A DNA stretch of 64,000 nt from Flavobacterium turcicum (lineage in GTDB: Bacteria; Bacteroidota; Bacteroidia; Flavobacteriales; Flavobacteriaceae): assembly GCF_011365745.1 (NCBI RefSeq), contig NZ_JAAOBY010000002.1, positions 600,044 to 664,043 of the forward strand. The letters run 5' to 3'. A program made the position numbers and the translations under genes. Shown piece by piece: positions 8,566-17,393 of this stretch. Numbering within the stretch: position 1 is the first letter of the stretch; each line of letters opens with the position of its first letter. The notes below the pieces were generated by a model, which was given only the letters and a program-made list of their open reading frames with translations, was not told the DNA's origin and searched no databases.

Positions 8566-11500
8566 ATGAAATTTTTAAGATATTTATTAATTACTGTTGT
8601 ACTCTGTAGTACCAATTTTGTGACTGGTCAAGGAATTAATTGGCAAAGTATCAATCAAGGTACTGATTTAAGTTACCAATCTGTAACATATGGTAACGGT
8701 CTTTACGTGGCTGTAGCTACTAATGGATTAGGTAAGCGCGTGGCTACTAGTCCTGATGGCGCTACCTGGACAATGCGCAATAGCGCAGCTGATAATGGTT
8801 GGACATCGGTAACCTTCGGAAATGGAGTTTTTGTGGCAGTGGCTAATTCTGGAACTGCAGGAAGCCGAGCAATGACCAGCCCTGATGGCATAAACTGGAC
8901 CTTAAGAAACACAGCTGTCGATAACTCCTGGAATTCGGTTACCTATGGCAATGGACTATTTGTGGCAGTAGCAAGTTCAGGAACAGGTAATAGAGTCATG
9001 ACCAGTCCTGATGGTATTACTTGGACTTCAAGTAACGCAGCAGTTGATAATAACTGGAGGTCTGTCACTTATGGTAACGGACTATTTGTGGCAGTTGCAA
9101 CCTCTGGTATTAATAACCGAGTAATGACTAGCCCTGACGGTATTACTTGGACCAGCAGAACATCAGCAGCAGACAATTCATGGCAATCTGTTACCTATGG
9201 CAATGGGCTTTTTGTAGCTGTTGCAAATAGTGGTACAAATAACCTAGTAATGACGAGTACGGATGGAATCACTTGGACGTTACAGACACCTGCAACAAAT
9301 ACTGCATGGACTTCAGTTACTTACGGAAATGGTCTATTTGTGGCGGTAGCAAGAAATGGTACAAGCGATGGTGTGATGACCAGCCCTGACGGAATTACTT
9401 GGACCTCAAGAACGGCATTAACATTAAATTATTGGCGGTCTATTACTTACAGCAACGGTCGCTTTGTAGCATTTGGAGATATAGGTTTAGGTAATCGCAT
9501 AATGAGTAGTACCGATGGGATTAACTGGATTGCAATAAACAATGCTTCAGATTTTTCGTGGCGTTCTGTAACTTATGGCAACGGACTGTTTGTAGCGGTG
9601 GCTTCAAATGGATCTAATAATCAAGTTATGACCAGCCCTGATGGCATTACTTGGACACCAAGGACAGCAGTAGCAAATAATCCATGGTATTCTGTAACCT
9701 ATGGAAACGGGCTTTTTGTGGCAGTTGCAACTAGCGGTATAAACCAAGTTATGACAAGCCCCGATGGAATTAATTGGACTGCAAGAGTTGCAGCATCAAC
9801 TAATTCATGGTTTTCTGTAACCTATGGGAATGGGATGTTTGTAGCAGTTTCAAGCAGTGGCATTAATAATCGCGTTATGACAAGTACCGATGGCATTACA
9901 TGGACTAGTAGAACCGCTGCTGAAAATAATACATGGTATAATGTAACCTATGGCAATGGGCTTTTTGTAGCAGTGTCAGCTGATGGAACAAATAGGGTCA
10001 TGACCAGCCCGGATGGTATCACATGGACCTCAAGAACTGCTGCGGTAAATAATCAATGGTTTTCGGTGACTCATGGTAATGGGCTTTTTGTAGCAGTGTC
10101 AGTTGATGGTACTAATAGAGTTATGACTAGTCCTGATAGTATTACCTGGACTTCAAGAACTGCAGCAGTAAACAATAACTGGTACGCTGTAACTTATGGT
10201 AATGGTCTATTTGTGGCCGTCAGTAATAATGGAACAGGCAATCGAGTTATGACCAGCCCTGATGGTATTACTTGGACCTCGAGAACTTCTGCCGCTGATA
10301 ATAATTGGCAAGGTATAACCTTTGGTAATGGCAGGTTTGTTGCGGTTTCATCTAATGGTATCAATAACAGAGTCATGGTTTCTGGCTGTGCACAACCTGC
10401 TGTACCAACGGCAGCTATACAATCCTTTTGTAGCAGTGCAAATCCTACTGTAACTAATTTGGTGGCCACGGGCCAAGATATTAAGTGGTACGCAACAGAG
10501 ACTGGTACAACGGTATTATCATCAAGCACTGCTCTTAGCTCGGGTACTTATTATGCCACACAAACGATCGACAATTGCGAAAGTCCCCGTACCGCAGTGG
10601 TAGTAACTGTATCTAATTGTGCCGCCACTTGGAACGGTGCCGTAAATAACTCTTGGTCTACAGCAGGAAACTGGTCAAACAATCTTGTTCCAGACGGTAG
10701 TTTAGATATTGAAATACCTTCAGGTAATCCTGTTTTAGATGTAGCGTATACCGTACCTGCCACTAAAGTCCTAACAGTTTCGGGAACGGGAACTTTAACG
10801 ATAGCTCCAACTGCAAGTATAACAGTTGAAGGTACATTAGCTTTAAACGATCGTCCAGTTACTTTAAAATCTGACGCTACAGGAACTGCTGTTTTAGGCC
10901 AAGTTACTGGTTTAGTAACAGGGGCTACTAATGTTACCGTAGAACGCTATATTCCGCAAGGCAAAAGAGCTTTCCGTTTTTTAAGTCCTGGTGTAACAAC
11001 TACCAACTTTATCAGCAACAACTGGCAATTGGGTACACACATTACAGGTTCTTCAACTGGAGCTAATGGTTTTGATGCCACTGCAACAGGAAGTGCATCG
11101 CTGTTTACCTATAATAATAATCAAGCCACTGGAAGTGGTTGGAGTGCTGTAACCTCTACCAATGCGACTAATTTGCAAGCTGGACAAGGCTATCGCCTTT
11201 TGGTACGTGGAGACCGTAATGTAAATATCAACACCACCTCTGCTCCAACTATGAATGCGGCAGTAACATTAAGCGCAACAGGTACTTTAACTACGGGACC
11301 TGTAATTTTTGATAGTGCATCGGCAATTGCTTTAAATGCTACTAGCAATTTGGTAACAAACGGTTATAGCTTAGTAGGTAACCCGTATGTAAATACCGTA
11401 AATTGGAATACATTGACTAAAGTAGGATTAACAGATTCTTATTACGTATGGGATCCTAATATGGGAACTGCTGCACAAAGAGGACGCTATGTGGTGTACA

Positions 11501-12387
11501 ATAGTTTGAGTGGTTCTAGTAATAACGCCTCTAATGTTAACCAATACATCCAGCCTGGTCAAGCCTTTTTTGTACAAAACAGCATATTAGGAATTCCTGG
11601 AACACTTACTTTTCAAGAAATTAACAAAGTGGGTGCCGCTAACTTAACTCCTATTTTTAGAACGAAACAAAACCCAATAGCAAAACTGAACTTGAGCGTA
11701 TACGAAACAAGTGAATTGACAGCAGGTGGATTCCCAATTGATGCAACTGTTGCAGTTTTTGATGCTTCTTTTAACAGTGCAATTGATAATGCTGATGTTA
11801 CCAAACTAAGCACAGGAACTGAGAATATTTCAATTGCTAATAATAATAAAATGTGGGCTATAGACGCTCGTGGACCTGTTAGCGAGAAAGACGAAGTAAT
11901 TTTGAATTTACAAGATTTTCAAGCGAATAAAAACTACAGTTTGCGCGCACAGTTTTCAAATTTTGAACCAACTGTAAGTCCGTTTTTTGTAGATACTTTT
12001 TTAGGAACTACAACTCCTCTAACAACGACTGCAACTACTGATATTAGTTTTGTTACTACTTCAAATGCAGCTTCATATAAGAGCGATCGTTTTAAAATCA
12101 CATTCCAAAACAAAACATTGAGTAATGACGATTTTATTGCAGAGCAAGTAGTATTGTATCCAAATCCAGTTACAAATAATCAATTTAGCTTAACACTCCC
12201 TGCAATGATGCAAGGCGCGTTGCAAGTACAATTGATCAACGTAACAGGACAATTGGTATACCAACAAGAAACAGAAGCCAAACCTATGCTAAATGTATCG
12301 CTTAACAGAGAGCTTCCTCAAGGGGTTTATTTTGTAAAAATTAGCAATCAAGGAATGAACTTAACTAAAAAAATAACTATCAAATAA
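8566..12387 (+). CDS. Secreted Asp-box-like repeat protein with T9SS type A sorting domain
   Basis: A 1273-residue surface or secreted protein. A Sec signal peptide ([21 protein letters not shown]) is followed by 14 tandem units of about 42 residues (residues 30-607). Each unit has the pattern [14 protein letters not shown] and an Asp-box-like TSPDGITW, predicting one or two beta-propellers. After them come a Cys-containing Ig-like segment (about 610-685), a beta-rich region starting [16 protein letters not shown], and a C-terminal domain beginning VVLYPNPV and ending KKITIK. That last domain is the type A signal recognised by the type IX secretion system. The ligand is unknown. A small membrane protein gene follows 29 bp downstream. 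Confidence 0.88.
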   Translation: MKFLRYLLITVVLCSTNFVTGQGINWQSINQGTDLSYQSVTYGNGLYVAVATNGLGKRVATSPDGATWTMRNSAADNGWTSVTFGNGVFVAVANSGTAGSRAMTSPDGINWTLRNTAVDNSWNSVTYGNGLFVAVASSGTGNRVMTSPDGITWTSSNAAVDNNWRSVTYGNGLFVAVATSGINNRVMTSPDGITWTSRTSAADNSWQSVTYGNGLFVAVANSGTNNLVMTSTDGITWTLQTPATNTAWTSVTYGNGLFVAVARNGTSDGVMTSPDGITWTSRTALTLNYWRSITYSNGRFVAFGDIGLGNRIMSSTDGINWIAINNASDFSWRSVTYGNGLFVAVASNGSNNQVMTSPDGITWTPRTAVANNPWYSVTYGNGLFVAVATSGINQVMTSPDGINWTARVAASTNSWFSVTYGNGMFVAVSSSGINNRVMTSTDGITWTSRTAAENNTWYNVTYGNGLFVAVSADGTNRVMTSPDGITWTSRTAAVNNQWFSVTHGNGLFVAVSVDGTNRVMTSPDSITWTSRTAAVNNNWYAVTYGNGLFVAVSNNGTGNRVMTSPDGITWTSRTSAADNNWQGITFGNGRFVAVSSNGINNRVMVSGCAQPAVPTAAIQSFCSSANPTVTNLVATGQDIKWYATETGTTVLSSSTALSSGTYYATQTIDNCESPRTAVVVTVSNCAATWNGAVNNSWSTAGNWSNNLVPDGSLDIEIPSGNPVLDVAYTVPATKVLTVSGTGTLTIAPTASITVEGTLALNDRPVTLKSDATGTAVLGQVTGLVTGATNVTVERYIPQGKRAFRFLSPGVTTTNFISNNWQLGTHITGSSTGANGFDATATGSASLFTYNNNQATGSGWSAVTSTNATNLQAGQGYRLLVRGDRNVNINTTSAPTMNAAVTLSATGTLTTGPVIFDSASAIALNATSNLVTNGYSLVGNPYVNTVNWNTLTKVGLTDSYYVWDPNMGTAAQRGRYVVYNSLSGSSNNASNVNQYIQPGQAFFVQNSILGIPGTLTFQEINKVGAANLTPIFRTKQNPIAKLNLSVYETSELTAGGFPIDATVAVFDASFNSAIDNADVTKLSTGTENISIANNNKMWAIDARGPVSEKDEVILNLQDFQANKNYSLRAQFSNFEPTVSPFFVDTFLGTTTPLTTTATTDISFVTTSNAASYKSDRFKITFQNKTLSNDDFIAEQVVLYPNPVTNNQFSLTLPAMMQGALQVQLINVTGQLVYQQETEAKPMLNVSLNRELPQGVYFVKISNQGMNLTKKITIK
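8653..10386 (+). repeat. 14 tandem ~126-bp in-frame coding repeats
   Basis: Fourteen consecutive units of about 123-129 bp encode the 41-43 residue Asp-box-like repeats. Protein identity is high in the GNGLFVAV and [10 protein letters not shown] blocks while the linker after each Asp box varies. DNA identity is clearly lower than protein identity because of synonymous changes, so the array is not freshly amplified. Confidence 0.9.
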
Positions 12388-12416
12388 GGATTCGCTTATT
12401 TTAATTAAGACCCATC

Positions 12417-12632
12417 ATGAAACTAAAAAGTCGTTTACATACATTAGCAACTGCGGCATTATTAATATGTCCTGCCTACACCCTACTTGCTCAAGAGGAA
12501 TTTCCTGAGGATGTACAAGACGTGCCAGCTGCACCCATTGACAACATGATTGTAATTGCACTAATTCTTGCAGTATGTTTTGCTTTTTATTTTATCAAAA
12601 AAGCCAAGCAAATCAATCCTAAAATCAATTAA
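12417..12632 (+). CDS. Small signal-peptide/single-TM protein
   Basis: A 71-residue protein with an N-terminal signal peptide ending at about LLAQ (residue 25), an acidic linker with PAAPIDN, then one membrane helix (about 44-62) and a basic tail. Small proteins of this layout often sit next to secreted or surface proteins in Flavobacteriaceae. It lies 29 bp after the T9SS cargo gene and shares its terminator, so it is probably co-transcribed. The function is unknown. Confidence 0.7.
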   Translation: MKLKSRLHTLATAALLICPAYTLLAQEEFPEDVQDVPAAPIDNMIVIALILAVCFAFYFIKKAKQINPKIN

Positions 12633-12656
12633 TTTAGATTGCTAACATATTTATTT

Positions 12657-12691
12657 AAACGGCCCAAAATCAGATGATTTTGGGCCGTTTT
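12657..12691 (+). terminator. Terminator between convergent genes
   Basis: AAACGGCCCAAAATC pairs with GATTTTGGGCCGTTT around a 4-nt loop and is flanked by T-rich DNA. The opposing gene ends at 12710, so it may work in both directions. Confidence 0.9.
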
Positions 12692-12709
12692 AGTTTTATA
12701 AAATAACCA

Positions 12710-13747
12710 CTAGTTGCGCATTTTAGTGATTTTCTCAATATTGATAATTTTTAAAATACTTCCCTTTTTTTCAATCAAACCTTCGTTTTTAAACTCGGTT
12801 AAGGTACGGCTTACTGTTTCGGTAGCGGTGGCGGTTAGTGCCGCTAGATCGTCTCTACTGATGCGAATGGTAGTATCGTGTTTAAACAAGTCTAAAATAG
12901 CTTCTGCAATTCGTTTTCTTACGGATTGATAGGCCAATTGTAATAAAGAAGAATCTTTGGTAAGGATTTCATTTGATAAAATGTTCAGGAACTTTTTAGA
13001 CACGTCAGGATACAATCGTAGTAATTCATCAAACTGTTGCTTTGAAAAAAAACACAAATGGCTTTCCTCTAAAGCGGTTGCGGTATCGTTATACAATTGA
13101 TTGGACAGTACCGAATTGGCTCCTAAAAAATCATCTGGTCGATAAATAGCGGTTATTAACTCGCGTCCGTCTTCAGTCATTTTTGTGGTTTTTATTTTTC
13201 CTGACAGTACTAAATAAATTCCCAATGGACTATCCCCTTCATAATGAACTACTTGATTTTTTTTAAAAATTCTACTTTGACTTTTTGAAATCAATTTACT
13301 TAATTCAGCCAAACCACCATTTTTAGAGATACTAAAGGGAGCTTGTTCTAAGGATTGTAAATGCAAATGTTGCTCTTTATGTTTTTTATTCAATCTGATT
13401 TCAACAGCATTTAGCAATTCTAAGCGTCCAAAAGGTTTTACCAAATAATCATCGGCTCCCATTTCCATGCCTTTTCGTAAATCTGTTCTTTCAGACTTTG
13501 CAGTTATGAAAATAAAGGGTATTAACGAGGTTTTATCATTTTTTGCAAGTAAGTACAAAACTCCATATCCATCTAAATCAGGCATCATGATGTCGCACAA
13601 AATTAAATCGGGTAGTTCAGCCATAACAATTTCTACGCCTTCGATTCCGTTTTTTGCCAAAATCACCTCATAGTTCGCCAATTCTAATATTTCAACTATA
13701 CTGTCGCGTATGTCGTTATTGTCTTCTATTACTACTATTTTGCTCAT
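12710..13747 (-). CDS. Response regulator with CRP/FNR-type DNA-binding output
   Basis: A 345-residue transcription factor. An N-terminal receiver domain (1-120) carries phospho-acceptor Asp52 (CDIMMPDLDG), Thr82 and Lys104. A cNMP-binding-like beta-roll follows (about 150-260), then a CRP-family helix-turn-helix (about 285-340). The recognition helix reads TETVSRTL, so the E-x-x-S-R contacts are those of FNR rather than CRP. Only two Cys are present, so there is no FNR-type Fe-S cluster and signalling must come through phosphorylation. It overlaps the 3' end of the kinase gene by 4 bp (ATGA), making a two-component operon. Receiver-CRP fusions are rarer than receiver-HTH ones. Confidence 0.9.
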   Translation of the reverse strand: MSKIVVIEDNNDIRDSIVEILELANYEVILAKNGIEGVEIVMAELPDLILCDIMMPDLDGYGVLYLLAKNDKTSLIPFIFITAKSERTDLRKGMEMGADDYLVKPFGRLELLNAVEIRLNKKHKEQHLHLQSLEQAPFSISKNGGLAELSKLISKSQSRIFKKNQVVHYEGDSPLGIYLVLSGKIKTTKMTEDGRELITAIYRPDDFLGANSVLSNQLYNDTATALEESHLCFFSKQQFDELLRLYPDVSKKFLNILSNEILTKDSSLLQLAYQSVRKRIAEAILDLFKHDTTIRISRDDLAALTATATETVSRTLTEFKNEGLIEKKGSILKIINIEKITKMRN

Positions 13748-14931
13748 AATTTTGAAAATGTTAGAGTGAATATTGCTCCTTTACCAGTAGCACTAGTGCA
13801 ACTCACTTGCCCGCGCATTAAGGCGATGTATCGTGCTACAATGTTTAAGCCAAGACCAGTTCCGGGAATAGTTCCTGTATTATGGGCTCTAAAAAAAGGT
13901 TCAAACAAATGAGGTTGGTCCTCAATAGGAATTCCAATTCCGTTATCCTTTACTTTTATAATGCAATTTAGGGCATTAATCTCAGTTGTAAATGCAATAC
14001 AACTCGTGTCATTAGAATATTTTATCGCGTTTGAAATAAGGTTAATTAAACTGTTTTTTAGTAAGTTTTTATCTAAATTAATTTCTTGGTCTTCGCCAGA
14101 ATGTGAATATATTATTTTTTGTTTTGACTTGGCTAATAATTGCATTTCTTCAGTTATTTCATTGGCCAATTGTACCAAATCGAAACAAGTTTCTCTGGGT
14201 ACTACCTTCCCTATTTCCAACTGTTCTATGTAAAGAAAATCGTTTAACACTGTTGTTAAGTTAGTCACGGCATTGACTATTTTACCCACATGTTTCGTAA
14301 TGTTGGCGTTACCGTAAGCTTCAGCATATTTTTCTATCAACGAGGCTGACAAATGCACGGTACTCAATGGAGTTCTAAATTCGTGCGAAGCCATCGATAA
14401 AAATCTGTTTTTTAAGTGACTCAGCGTTTTTTCCTTTTCTAAAGTTTGACGCACTTTTTCGCGCGATCTCTCCAATGCCTTGATTGTTTTATTGAGTGTT
14501 TTTGTGCGTTGCGCTACCAACTCTTCAAGATGCGAAGCGTATTCTTTTAAGCGTGCTTCATCTATTTTTTGCTGTGTTAGGTCGTGTATAAAGCCCACAA
14601 AAATTTTCTGATCGGCATAAATAACCTCGCTAACACCTAATTTAAATGGAAACAGTGTTCCGTTTTTAGTTTTTCCAATCAATTCTCTTCCAACTCCTAT
14701 AATGTGAGCCTTACCAGTGTTTTTATATTGTTTCAAATAAAAATCATGTGATTCTTTTTCGGGTAAGGGCATTAGCATAGAAATGTTATTTCCTAATACC
14801 TCAACCTCAGTGTAGCCAAACAACCTACAACCTGTTGGATTAATACATTCAACAATTCCATTTTCATCAATAGTGATGATTCCATCAATGGCGTTATGTA
14901 TAAGAGCATGCATTAGCGAAGCTTTTTTCAT
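13744..14931 (-). CDS. FixL-like PAS sensor histidine kinase
   Basis: A 395-residue cytosolic kinase without membrane segments. A PAS domain (about 5-120) is followed by a coiled coil (125-170), a HisKA domain with SHEFRTPLS (phospho-His183) and a HATPase domain with NLISNAIKYS, DNGIGIP and GTGLGLN. The PAS segment matches FixL at heme-pocket positions: His62 (FixL proximal His200), His76 (His214), Ile77 and Arg82 (Arg220). Gln68 replaces Arg206. This suggests a heme-based oxygen sensor. The partner regulator overlaps downstream. Many PAS domains share the IIGxGRE block without binding heme, so the ligand call is an inference; the kinase call is firm. Confidence 0.9.
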   Translation of the reverse strand: MKKASLMHALIHNAIDGIITIDENGIVECINPTGCRLFGYTEVEVLGNNISMLMPLPEKESHDFYLKQYKNTGKAHIIGVGRELIGKTKNGTLFPFKLGVSEVIYADQKIFVGFIHDLTQQKIDEARLKEYASHLEELVAQRTKTLNKTIKALERSREKVRQTLEKEKTLSHLKNRFLSMASHEFRTPLSTVHLSASLIEKYAEAYGNANITKHVGKIVNAVTNLTTVLNDFLYIEQLEIGKVVPRETCFDLVQLANEITEEMQLLAKSKQKIIYSHSGEDQEINLDKNLLKNSLINLISNAIKYSNDTSCIAFTTEINALNCIIKVKDNGIGIPIEDQPHLFEPFFRAHNTGTIPGTGLGLNIVARYIALMRGQVSCTSATGKGAIFTLTFSKL

Positions 14932-15001
14932 AACTATTGGGTAACCAAAAAGTATCGGTTATAAGTAAAGGTACGCCAATTAGTACGTTTATGGTTTAAA
15001 A

Positions 15002-15017
15002 AGTGATGCATGTCACA
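15002..15017. promoter_or_regulatory. CRP-family-like palindrome between kinase and BON genes
   Basis: AGTGA-TGCATG-TCACA has the half-site spacing of CRP/FNR sites (5-6-5) and differs from the CRP consensus TGTGA-N6-TCACA at one base. It is 71 bp from the kinase start and about 330 bp from the BON gene. It could be an autoregulatory site of the adjacent regulator. TCACATCA, similar to one half, recurs at 15243 and 19765. The rest of the 415-bp gap is AT-rich and I cannot assign it. Confidence 0.45.
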
Positions 15018-15347
15018 TATAGTAGCGGTGTACATCATGTGTTGTCATTTTTTATTGATTGAATTTACATGTTCTTTATCAATGGATCAAAAAGCAATAC
15101 CAAGGTTGATATAATAAACCTCAACATTTAATAATACTTTGAAACCTATACAAAACTAGCTACCTAAATAGATAATTCTACCGAGAGATTAGTACTCTGA
15201 TTTTTTTATTTTAAAGTGTTTGGTATCACTTATTACAACGGGTCACATCATTTTATGCTCACATAAAGAGCCTCAACTTTGCTTAAGTAATAATCTAAGG
15301 TCTCTTAAGGTAAGCGACTTTTAGAAACGTAATTAAATATTTTTTCG

Positions 15348-16016
15348 ATGAAAACAAATGAAGAATTACAAAAAGACGTTCAAGATGCCATTAAATTTCA
15401 ACCCCTTTTGCAGGCAGCTGAAATAGGTGTCATTGTAAAAAACGGTATCGTAACGCTTACGGGGGTTGTTGATGGTTATTTTAAAAAGACCGAAGCTGAA
15501 AATGCTGCAAAAAATGTTGTAGGTGTTAAAGCTGTGGTCGAAAACATAACCATTAAGTACAATAATTATTCTAAAACTGACAGCGAAATTGCCGAAGAAG
15601 TCCTAAAGGCATTAAACGAAAGTTGGTCCGTTCCAAAGGATAAAGTACAGGTAAAGGTAGAAAATGGTTGGGTTACCCTTGAAGGAGAACTCCCTTGGAA
15701 CTATCAAAGAGAAGCTGCAAAAAGTACGATCAATTACTTGCAAGGGGTAAAAGGTATTGCCAATCATATCAAAATCAAATCAGAGGTTCAAGATGCGATC
15801 GAGAAAAAAGATGTTGAAAAAGCCCTTGAACGTCATTGGTCTATCAATGCCGATGACATTCATGTAAAAGCTGAGGGAAGTAAAATTATTTTAACTGGGA
15901 ACGTTACCTCCTTATACCAAAAAGAGGAAGCAGGAAAAATTGCTTGGAATACACCAGGAGTTTGGACTGTTGACAACAAGCTTGAAGTAGAATATGACTA
16001 TTCTTATATTGACTAA
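15348..16016 (+). CDS. Triple BON-domain protein
   Basis: A 222-residue protein made of three successive BON domains (about 4-70, 76-145 and 150-220). Each has the pattern of a charged helix, then VxxGxVTLxGxV and a final LxGVxxVxNxI. BON domains are linked to membrane or lipid association and osmotic or stress protection (OsmY-like). There is no signal peptide, so it is predicted cytosolic. It is the first gene facing the kinase/regulator pair and heads the island. A terminator follows immediately. Confidence 0.88.
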   Translation: MKTNEELQKDVQDAIKFQPLLQAAEIGVIVKNGIVTLTGVVDGYFKKTEAENAAKNVVGVKAVVENITIKYNNYSKTDSEIAEEVLKALNESWSVPKDKVQVKVENGWVTLEGELPWNYQREAAKSTINYLQGVKGIANHIKIKSEVQDAIEKKDVEKALERHWSINADDIHVKAEGSKIILTGNVTSLYQKEEAGKIAWNTPGVWTVDNKLEVEYDYSYID

Positions 16017-16025
16017 ACCAAAAAT

Positions 16026-16054
16026 ATCGGGGAGTTTAATGCTTCCCGATTTTT
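16026..16054 (+). terminator. Terminator after the BON gene
   Basis: ATCGGGGAG and CTTCCCGAT form a 9-bp stem with one mismatch, followed by TTTTT. It starts 10 bp after the stop. Confidence 0.8.
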
Positions 16055-16079
16055 AACTACTAATTAAAAAAATAATGCT

Positions 16080-16220
16080 ATGAAAGTACTTTTTTATGCA
16101 ATCATATTGACCTCAATGACAACCACAATTTTGATGAACACGTTGGGGAAAAAAATTAAAAAACTAAAAGCTGCAAACAATCACTGTTCATGTCACGACA
16201 AAAATTGTGAGTACAATTAA
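16080..16220 (+). CDS. 46-residue membrane mini-protein with Cys/His tail
   Basis: A short frame with an N-terminal hydrophobic helix (residues 2-22), a basic stretch GKKIKKLK and a tail NHCSCHDKNC. Three Cys and two His in nine residues look like a metal- or redox-active cluster. The layout resembles a membrane-anchored mini-protein with a cytosolic tail. It sits between the BON and GH130 genes in the candidate oxygen-responsive island. I do not recognise a family; coding status rests on the start context and the composition. Confidence 0.5.
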   Translation: MKVLFYAIILTSMTTTILMNTLGKKIKKLKAANNHCSCHDKNCEYN

Positions 16221-16317
16221 TAAATCATCATTGTTTAAAAAACTAGTAAACAAAAGTCTGTTAGTTCTTTAAACATAATACCTTAAGTTCCATTTTCATC
16301 GAAAAAAATCAATTATC

Positions 16318-16337
16318 AAAGGGAAGTGCCCTTTTTT
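16318..16337 (+). promoter_or_regulatory. Terminator-like hairpin just before the GH130 start
   Basis: AAAGGG-AAGTG-CCCTTT followed by TTT is a small intrinsic-terminator-like hairpin ending 9 bp before the ATG at 16347. It may be an attenuator, or it may mask the ribosome-binding region. A GTG at 16326 lies in its loop. Confidence 0.35.
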
Positions 16338-16346
16338 ACAAAGCAA

Positions 16347-17393
16347 ATGATACAAGTCAAAAAAGAAGGGATTATATTGAACAAAACCTCATTGCCTTTT
16401 GAAAATGAAGGTGTGCTGAATCCCGCAGCAATTAGAGAAGGTAATTTTGTACATCTTTTATATCGCGCCGTAAGAATTGGCAATCATTCTACTATTGGCT
16501 ATTGTCAGCTTGAAGGTCCATTGTCAATGGTAAAGAGGAACAAAACTGCCTTGTTAATACCGGAATTTGATTATGAAAGTCATGGTTTAGAAGATCCTCG
16601 AATTGTAAAAATTGAAGACATTTATTATCTCACCTACACCGGTTTTGATGGTGTAAATGCATTAGGTTGCCTAGCGGTTTCTAAAGATTTAATTCATTTT
16701 GAAAAAAAAGGAGTCATTGTTCCGCAAATAACATATGCTGAATTCGATGAATTAGCAGAAAATACGAGTCCAATCAATACCAAATACTTCCGTTATAACG
16801 AGCACATCGGTATTTTAGAATCAGACAAGGAGAAATCACTAGTTTGGGACAAAAACGTTATTTTTTTTCCTAGAAAAATTGAAGGTAAGTTTTATTTCTT
16901 ACACCGCATCAAACCTGATATACAAATTGTAGTTGGTGTTGATAATTTACAGGACTTAACCGCTACCTTTTATCAAGAATATTTAAAACATTTTAATGAC
17001 TGTGTGGTGCTCAGTTCCAAATTTGATCACGAAGTTAGTTACGTAGGTGGTGGCTGTCCTCCTATTGAAACTCCTCAGGGCTGGCTGCTCATTTACCACG
17101 GTGTAAAAGATGGAATCAACGGATATATCTATTCGGCCTGTGCCGCATTACTTGATTTAGAAAATCCTAAAATCGAGCTCTCACGTTTGCCTTACCCTTT
17201 ATTTTTTCCTCAGGTTGAATGGGAACTAAAAGGCGAAGTAAATAACGTTTGTTTCCCAACAGGAGCAGCAGTTTTTGATGATACTTTGTACATCTATTAC
17301 GGAGCTGCAGATGAACGTATTGCCTGCGCATCAGTATCATTATTAGGATTAATCAACGAACTATTACTTTATACCACTCAAGATGTTAAATAA
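16347..17393 (+). CDS. GH130-family glycoside phosphorylase/hydrolase
   Basis: A 348-residue five-bladed beta-propeller enzyme of family GH130, whose members act on beta-mannosides, commonly by phosphorolysis. Recognisable blocks are FVHLLYRAV, GLEDPRIVKIEDIYYLTYT, GGGCPPIETPQGWLLIYHGV and YYGAADERIA. The ATG at 16347 is preferred over an in-frame GTG at 16326 because the latter lies within a hairpin. It overlaps the following glycosyltransferase gene by 11 bp, so the two are translationally coupled and probably act on one glycan. It has no signal peptide. Substrate and mode (phosphorylase versus hydrolase) are undetermined. Confidence 0.85.
   Translation: MIQVKKEGIILNKTSLPFENEGVLNPAAIREGNFVHLLYRAVRIGNHSTIGYCQLEGPLSMVKRNKTALLIPEFDYESHGLEDPRIVKIEDIYYLTYTGFDGVNALGCLAVSKDLIHFEKKGVIVPQITYAEFDELAENTSPINTKYFRYNEHIGILESDKEKSLVWDKNVIFFPRKIEGKFYFLHRIKPDIQIVVGVDNLQDLTATFYQEYLKHFNDCVVLSSKFDHEVSYVGGGCPPIETPQGWLLIYHGVKDGINGYIYSACAALLDLENPKIELSRLPYPLFFPQVEWELKGEVNNVCFPTGAAVFDDTLYIYYGAADERIACASVSLLGLINELLLYTTQDVK

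Noticed and set aside
8653..10386. Tandem repeat array considered as CRISPR or a DNA minisatellite
   Set aside because: The units are in-frame coding with synonymous drift and no spacer/repeat alternation; they encode a protein repeat.
10194..10529. Minus-strand 111-codon frame inside the T9SS cargo gene
   Set aside because: It arises from repeat-unit codon structure on the other strand; no start context or recognisable domain.
15054..15083. ATTGAT...ATCAAT pair considered as an FNR box
   Set aside because: The half-sites are 18 bp apart, while FNR boxes need 4 bp between TTGAT and ATCAA.
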